Shown here piece after piece: positions 20,826 to 25,308 of a stretch of DNA of 25,308 nucleotides. Each line of letters opens with the position of its first letter. The first letter of the stretch is position 1. Position numbers and translations under genes: made by a program. Origin of the DNA: a virus; the IMG/VR virus record IMGVR_UViG_3300033551_000039, positions 1-25,308 of that record; one strand, 5' to 3'. The notes beneath the pieces were generated by a model. That model was not told the DNA's origin. It worked only from the letters and a program-made list of their open reading frames with translations, and made no database searches.

Positions 20826-21201
20826 GGACCCAAACTCCGAGCACTTTCGGCTCGTGACCACGCACGCCGACTCGGAAGCCGCGGCCCTCGCCAACGCACT
20901 ACGGAACGAGCAGAAGGCGGTCGGGTACGCCCTCCCGCCCGACGAGCTGGCCGCGATCGAGGCGAAGGACGCCGCCGACCGGATCGGCCGCGAGCGGGGG
21001 AACCTGTTCATGCACCGCCAGACCGAGGCGTTCAAGGTCGTCAGCGTGCAGGAGGGGACCGGCAAGCCCGCGACGGTCACGAAGGAACGGCTCGCCGACG
21101 CGCACGCCGTCCTCGCCGAGCGGCAGGCCGGGCTCGAGCAGCGCCAGACCGAGGCCCGCCAGCAGGCCGCCGACGAGTCCGCCGACGGCGGGGAGGGCTG
21201 A
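20800..21201 (+). CDS. Small coiled-coil protein at head-tail region
   Basis: 133 residues. GTG 20800 is chosen because AGGAGGACCCC stands just upstream; a GTG at 20767 is in frame but without a binding site. N-terminus PRYRIRLEDPNSEHFRLVTT is beta-like; the rest is a long helix, ending ADAHAVLAERQAGLEQRQTE and Ala/Gln-rich coiled coil. The leader AGGAGGACCCC and a possible -10 TATCCT (20759-20764) suggest its own transcript start. Function unknown; a tail-completion or chaperone role is possible by position only. Confidence 0.65.
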   Translation: MPRYRIRLEDPNSEHFRLVTTHADSEAAALANALRNEQKAVGYALPPDELAAIEAKDAADRIGRERGNLFMHRQTEAFKVVSVQEGTGKPATVTKERLADAHAVLAERQAGLEQRQTEARQQAADESADGGEG

Positions 21202-21204
21202 GGA

Positions 21205-21762
21205 GTGACGATCACCATCGAAAACCCGAGTGCCGCACTCGCCTTCGAGGGGCGATCGCTCCTCGAGATCGTCGAGGCGATGTGGGACGGCCGCGAGCTG
21301 CCCCTGCCGATGGCGGGTGGCGCGATCACCCCCCGGTGGATGGGTCCCGGCCTCCTGTACCTCCTCGACAACCCGGCGGACCTCGAGACCGTCACGCTCA
21401 AGCTCGCGCTCGCGACCTCGAGCTTCACCCCCAACATCGACACGACCGACTTCCGCGACGACTTCACCGCGAACGAGCTGAGCAACGCCTCCGGGTACAC
21501 GACCGGCGGTGTCACCCTCACGGGTGTCACATGGTCATACGACTCGGCCAGCGATCAGGTGCGGATCGACTTCGACGACCCGTCGTGGACGTTCTCGGCC
21601 ACCCGCACGTGGCGCTACGGACCCCTCTACATCGACACCGGCGGGGCTGACTCCACCGACCCCGTGATCGGGTACCTCGATTGGGGGACCGATCAGACCG
21701 TGAGCACCCCGTACACGCTCACGATCGACCCGGCGGGCCTCCTCTACATCGACATCACGTAG
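21205..21762 (+). CDS. Virion structural protein (tail or decoration type)
   Basis: 185 residues, GTG with a purine-rich GGGAGGGCTGAGGA upstream. After a 60-residue N-terminal region the sequence TVTLKLALATSSFTPNIDTT, DFRDDFTANELSNASGYTTG, GVTLTGVTWSYDSASDQVRI and YLDWGTDQTVSTPYTLTIDP matches a widespread phage structural family of all-beta proteins. These are usually annotated as virion or tail-associated proteins. It precedes two more receptor-end proteins, so it probably belongs to the distal tail or head fibre region. Exact role not determined. Confidence 0.75.
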   Translation: MTITIENPSAALAFEGRSLLEIVEAMWDGRELPLPMAGGAITPRWMGPGLLYLLDNPADLETVTLKLALATSSFTPNIDTTDFRDDFTANELSNASGYTTGGVTLTGVTWSYDSASDQVRIDFDDPSWTFSATRTWRYGPLYIDTGGADSTDPVIGYLDWGTDQTVSTPYTLTIDPAGLLYIDIT

Positions 21763-21771
21763 GCCCTCGTC

Positions 21772-22857
21772 ATGGCCTACATCGACGGGAGCACTTCCAA
21801 GAGCGGGGCGACGCTCGAGGCTGAGGGCCGTACCTACGCCGACGCCGCGGCCGCCGCCAGCCTCACGGCCGCCGTGAAGAACACGGGCGGCGGCCGCGAG
21901 GTGTACCGGACGGTCGCCTCCGCCTCCGGCTCGCAGACCGTCGACCTGGCGCTCGGGAATGAGCACCGGTGGACCCTCACCGGCGACGTGACCACGGTGA
22001 CGCTGACGGGGGCGACGAACGGGGTGGTCTGCACCGTCGTGCTCGCGCTCACGCAGGGCGGCAGCGGCGGCTACAACGTGACGTGGCCGTCGTCGATCGC
22101 GTGGCCGAACAGCGCGAAGCCGCACCTCATCGGGACCCCCGTCGGCTCGACGGACTACGTGACCCTCATCACGTACGACGGCGGGACCACGTGGTACGGG
22201 TCGCACACGACGACCGTCACCGCTGAGATCGCGGGCCAGACGTGGATCAGGCCCACCCTGCTCGAGCCCTTCGCGCAGGAGCTTGCGAACGCGCTGAACA
22301 CGGCCAACGGGGCGAATCAGCGCCTCGCGATGGTGCTCTTCCGGGCACCCCGCACGTTCACCGCGTCGAAGTTCGTCGTCCCCGGCGGCGGCACCGCCCC
22401 GACCGCGCCGACTCAGATCCGGTTCTCACTCCACACTGTGCCCGAGTCGTACGCCTCAGCGGGCACCGGCAATGCAACCCTCGTCGCGAATAGCGCGAAT
22501 GTGGCATCGACGGGGGCCGACCGCTACGCCGCGGGCACCGGCACCCTCGCCGCGTCGAACGGTCCCTTCGGTGGGACCACATTCGACGAATACGTGATGG
22601 CGTTCTCGACGGACAACTCGATGCCGACGAGCTACGAGCTCATCGCCGGGCGCATGTACGCCTTCGGTTTCTACTTCCTCGGGACGACCGCCCCGACCCT
22701 TCACACGATGCAGATCCTCAACAAGAGCATCAACAAGAGGTGGCCCCCGGCCCGGTCGATGCAGTTCGACAGTCAGGCGTCCTTCCCGACGGGCGCGCTC
22801 AACCTCGCGAGCGGGGCGACGGTCTCGACCGCGATGTGGCTCGCCCTCGGCGCATGA
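21772..22857 (+). CDS. Tail or head fibre-like virion protein
   Basis: 361 residues from ATG 21772; the upstream binding site is weak. Residues about 55-145 contain WTLTGDVTTVTLTGATNGVV, the VVLALTQGGSGGYNVTWPSS region and YVTLITYDGGTTWYGS, a beta-repeat pattern of phage fibre proteins, where such strands form a trimeric shaft or head. The C-terminal half is a different all-beta domain (LVANSANVASTGADRY). It probably helps in host attachment. It overlaps the GH26 gene by ATGA, so both are made together. Confidence 0.75.
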   Translation: MAYIDGSTSKSGATLEAEGRTYADAAAAASLTAAVKNTGGGREVYRTVASASGSQTVDLALGNEHRWTLTGDVTTVTLTGATNGVVCTVVLALTQGGSGGYNVTWPSSIAWPNSAKPHLIGTPVGSTDYVTLITYDGGTTWYGSHTTTVTAEIAGQTWIRPTLLEPFAQELANALNTANGANQRLAMVLFRAPRTFTASKFVVPGGGTAPTAPTQIRFSLHTVPESYASAGTGNATLVANSANVASTGADRYAAGTGTLAASNGPFGGTTFDEYVMAFSTDNSMPTSYELIAGRMYAFGFYFLGTTAPTLHTMQILNKSINKRWPPARSMQFDSQASFPTGALNLASGATVSTAMWLALGA

Positions 22858-23957
22858 GCCGCACCACGGGCACGGGCATCCGCTCGAGGGGGAAGCGCAA
22901 GCCGGGCTCGACGCCCACCCCCACCCCGATCACTCCGCCGGCGGAGGGGCGGATCTTCACGGGGGCGCTCATCCGCGGCGAGACCTACGGGTTCAAGCCG
23001 AGCCCCCCGGCCCCCGCCTCGACCCCGTATCAGGATTCGCCGTGGGACCCCGACACGTCGGACCTCTTCGAACTGCACGCCGGTAAGGGGATCTCGATCA
23101 TTCACTACGGTGCCCCGTGGCGGAGTGGCGGGGTGATGCAGTCGTTCTTCACCGGCCCCGCGAACCTGTGCCTTGCGAACGGGAGCTACCCGCTCCTCGA
23201 TTGGTCGCCGTGGGAGGTGTCGCCCTCCGAGGTGTATCCGTTCACGATGGCGGCGATCGCCGCCGGGACGCACGACTCGTATATCACCACGTACGCGCAG
23301 GCGGTCGGGGCATGGAATAAGCCGCTGTTCCTCCGCCCGATGTGGGAAATGAACGGGACGTGGTTCGAGGGGTGGAGCCCGAGCGCGAGCGGCGGCCCGT
23401 CGGCCGCCAACTTCGTATCGGCGTGGCAGAAGATCGTCGGCATCTTCCGGACCCACGCGCCGAAGGCGACGTTCGTGTGGTGCCCCAATGTCATCGACAA
23501 TCAGGCGGGGACGACTGTGTACCCGCTCACGGGCCTGTGGCCCGGCGCGTCGTACGTCGATTGGGTCGGGATCGACGGGTATGCGTGGGGCAGCGACAAC
23601 CTCAACAAGAGCTTCACGAGCACGTTCTCGAATAGCTACAGCGCGATCACCGCGCTGAGCGGTGCCTCGAGCCTGCCGATGATGCTCGGCGAGTGGGGGT
23701 GTGACGACTCGGCGACGGTGGTCGGCGGCTCAAAGTCAGCGTGGCTCACCGACGCCCTCAGCGTCCTGGCGGCGGGTGTGACCTTCCCGAATATCCGGGC
23801 GGCGGTGTACTTCAATCGCAACGTCGAGGGTCAGAACTGGTGCATTGAGAACGGGTCGGGGGCGCAGGCGGCCTACGCCGCGGGGATGGCGAACGCGCGC
23901 TTCGCCTCAGCCGAGTACGGGGGAGCGACGACGGGGCCGATCACGGCCCCCGCGTGA
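22854..23957 (+). CDS. GH26-type glycoside hydrolase (mannanase-like)
   Basis: 367 residues, ATGA overlap. After a 30-residue basic and Pro/Thr-rich linker comes a TIM-barrel-like region. NKPLFLRPMWEMNGTWFEGW (155-174) holds the acid/base Glu165 and SSLPMMLGEWGCDD (272-285) the nucleophile Glu280, in the order and spacing of GH26. In classical GH26 mannanases a His precedes the first Glu; here it is Trp164. The family cleaves beta-mannans and related glycans. There is no signal peptide, so it is probably carried on the tail as a depolymerase against a host surface polysaccharide. Activity is inferred. Confidence 0.85.
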   Translation: MSRTTGTGIRSRGKRKPGSTPTPTPITPPAEGRIFTGALIRGETYGFKPSPPAPASTPYQDSPWDPDTSDLFELHAGKGISIIHYGAPWRSGGVMQSFFTGPANLCLANGSYPLLDWSPWEVSPSEVYPFTMAAIAAGTHDSYITTYAQAVGAWNKPLFLRPMWEMNGTWFEGWSPSASGGPSAANFVSAWQKIVGIFRTHAPKATFVWCPNVIDNQAGTTVYPLTGLWPGASYVDWVGIDGYAWGSDNLNKSFTSTFSNSYSAITALSGASSLPMMLGEWGCDDSATVVGGSKSAWLTDALSVLAAGVTFPNIRAAVYFNRNVEGQNWCIENGSGAQAAYAAGMANARFASAEYGGATTGPITAPA

Positions 23958-23963
23958 TCCGGT

Positions 23964-25308
23964 GTGGCGACCCTCGTCCACATCGACGGGTTTGAGCACG
24001 GGGTACTAAGCGCCGCAGCGATCACCTCGGGCGTCAGCACCGTCCGGCTCTACAACTCCGTCCTCCTGCCGAACGCCGGTCTCACGATCGGGTCGGCGAC
24101 GCCGCGCATCGCTGGCGGCCGGTACCTCATCGCCGACTCCCTCGGCTCCGCGCGCGCCCCCGAAGTGATCTACGGGACGGAGCACTTCGGCACGACGCAG
24201 CGCCTCGTCGGCCGGTTCTGGATCTACCTCGATGACTGGTCGGCGGCCAACGGGAATACGCTCGTGTATGCGAGCTACGGGTCGGGCGGCCCGATCATCA
24301 TCCGCGGCGAGCAGTCGGGCGGGGGGAACCGCCTGCAGGTGTCGGTCGGCGGGGTGCTGCAGCAGACCTCGGGGCAGAACCTCAGCGTCGATACGTGGTA
24401 CCCGATCGACCTCGAGCTAGTGACCACGGGCACCACGTGGACGGTGAACTGGCGGGTGAACGACGTCGCGCAGACCGCCGCGAGCGTCGGTGGTAAGAGC
24501 GCACAGAACCTCGTGACCTTCGAGCTTGGCACCATGTCATCGGTGACGGGGTGGCGGGCGTACTTCGACGACCTGCAGCTCAGCGTCACCAACGGCGACT
24601 ACCCCCTGCCCGACGCGCAGATCGTCGGGGCGAATCCCGACGGGGTGGGGACCCACGACCTCACGAGCGGCAATGCCACGTTCTCGTGGTCCGACAATAG
24701 CTTTACGGCATCGACTAACTTCACCGGCACGACCGACTCCGCGGCGGTGTCCCGCCTCGACGAGTTCCCCGCCGCCGGCACCGGCGCGCTGACCGACACG
24801 ACGTTCCTCCGTCAGACCGCCAACTCGAGCATCACGAGCCTCCTGCCGACCACGAACTACGCCGAGTTCACCTATGGGGACGGGGGGATCTCACAGGTGC
24901 CGATTGCGGTCCGCCACATCGCCGCGGTGCGCGCGGCGACGACGACGGCGGCGCAGGTCGGCGTCGCGCTGAACGAGTCGGGCTCGAGCACGGTCGCGAG
25001 CCTCGCCGGTGACCCGTCAGAGACCACCCTCGTGTATTGGGCGCGGACCCACGCGACGAAGCCGAGCGGCGGCGCGTGGACGCTCGCCGCCCTGCAGAAC
25101 CTCCGCGGCCGCGTGTTCTCGAGCGACACCAACCCGAACCCGTGGGTCGCGGCGCTCATGCTCGAGATCTGCGTCCCCGTCGTCACGAGCGTCACCGACA
25201 ACGCGAGCACCGGTGGCGGGGTGGGGGCTGGCACCGCCCCCGGTGTGCGCGTCGCCGTCGCCACCGGCGGGGCCGTGGGGGCGGGCTCGAGTCCGGTGGT
25301 GCGTGCGG
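23964..25308 (+). CDS. Lectin-like virion protein (3' partial)
   Basis: Open from GTG 23964 to the right edge without a stop: 448 codons plus one base. It begins ATLVHIDGFEHGVLSAAAIT and has a concanavalin/LamG-like jelly-roll (FWIYLDDWSAANGNTLVYAS, YPIDLELVTTGTTWTVNWRV, FDDLQLSVTNGDYPLPDAQI). Then comes an all-beta region with DGVGTHDLTSGNATFSWSDN, a recurring signature of phage virion proteins, and ALMLEICVPVVTSVTDN. The last residues are Gly/Ala/Val-rich. It probably binds glycans or is a tail adhesin. The binding site before the GTG is weak. Confidence 0.8.
   Translation, partial: MATLVHIDGFEHGVLSAAAITSGVSTVRLYNSVLLPNAGLTIGSATPRIAGGRYLIADSLGSARAPEVIYGTEHFGTTQRLVGRFWIYLDDWSAANGNTLVYASYGSGGPIIIRGEQSGGGNRLQVSVGGVLQQTSGQNLSVDTWYPIDLELVTTGTTWTVNWRVNDVAQTAASVGGKSAQNLVTFELGTMSSVTGWRAYFDDLQLSVTNGDYPLPDAQIVGANPDGVGTHDLTSGNATFSWSDNSFTASTNFTGTTDSAAVSRLDEFPAAGTGALTDTTFLRQTANSSITSLLPTTNYAEFTYGDGGISQVPIAVRHIAAVRAATTTAAQVGVALNESGSSTVASLAGDPSETTLVYWARTHATKPSGGAWTLAALQNLRGRVFSSDTNPNPWVAALMLEICVPVVTSVTDNASTGGGVGAGTAPGVRVAVATGGAVGAGSSPVVRA

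Noticed and set aside
19692-21530. A 612-codon open frame on the minus strand opposite the glycosyltransferases and virion genes.
   Set aside because: High GC leaves long stop-free frames on the opposite strand. It has low-complexity composition, no ribosome binding site, and the plus strand holds coupled genes with clear motifs.
23935-23952. A small GGGGCC-GATCAC-GGCCCC hairpin at the end of the GH26 gene.
   Set aside because: Only six base pairs, inside the coding region, and expected by chance at this GC content; the next gene follows at once.
1-25308. CRISPR arrays, tRNA genes, integrase/attachment sites and insertion sequences.
   Set aside because: No regularly spaced repeats, no cloverleaf with a recognisable T-loop, no recombinase motifs or terminal inverted repeats were found by reading.

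Overview
The window is about 25 kb of very GC-rich DNA (near 70% by eye). It carries the packaging, head and early tail region of a tailed phage (Caudoviricetes), either a virion genome or a prophage. GC content, frequent GTG starts, stop/start overlaps of the GTGA or ATGA type, and the style of the terminase, portal, protease and capsid proteins suggest an actinobacterial host; this is an inference from protein style. No integrase, tRNA, tape measure, lysis or replication gene is present, so lifestyle cannot be decided.

Layout, left to right. (1) 1-2111: end of a small terminase gene, then the large terminase with an unusual cysteine-rich insertion. (2) 2168-5474: a tightly coupled run of ten or more small genes (Cys-pair miniproteins, DUF1360-like and other membrane proteins), closed by a strong hairpin terminator. 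(3) 5531-6302: a three-gene cassette on the minus strand. (4) 6303-6433: a back-to-back divergent promoter region. (5) 6434-7576: a small HTH protein, a secreted four-cysteine protein and two small conserved genes on the plus strand. (6) 7704-12744: a 28-residue Cys-rich protein, the portal, a MuF head protein fused to a zincin-like domain, a small gene, and the capsid maturation protease. (7) 12741-14308: a second minus-strand cassette of five or six genes, driven by a near copy of the first cassette's promoter. (8) 14495-17912: major capsid protein, a conserved virion-associated protein and a putative major tail protein, closed by a 12-bp hairpin. (9) 17970-20825: a methyltransferase and three glycosyltransferases. 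(10) 20800-25308: small structural gene, virion proteins, a GH26-type glycoside hydrolase and a lectin-like virion protein that runs off the right edge.

The structural genes build and fill the capsid: the terminase packages DNA through the portal, MuF and the protease act in prohead assembly and maturation, and the capsid protein carries its own scaffolding-like N-terminal domain. The glycosyltransferase block probably decorates virion proteins or another target. The GH26 enzyme probably attacks a host surface polysaccharide.

The most unusual feature is regulatory. Two reverse-strand cassettes interrupt the late operon and share an almost identical TTGACA-type promoter. The first sits back-to-back with a promoter for a small HTH protein. 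A different promoter-like pattern (TNGYGG-N17-TACCNT) precedes the portal block, the protease and the capsid gene.
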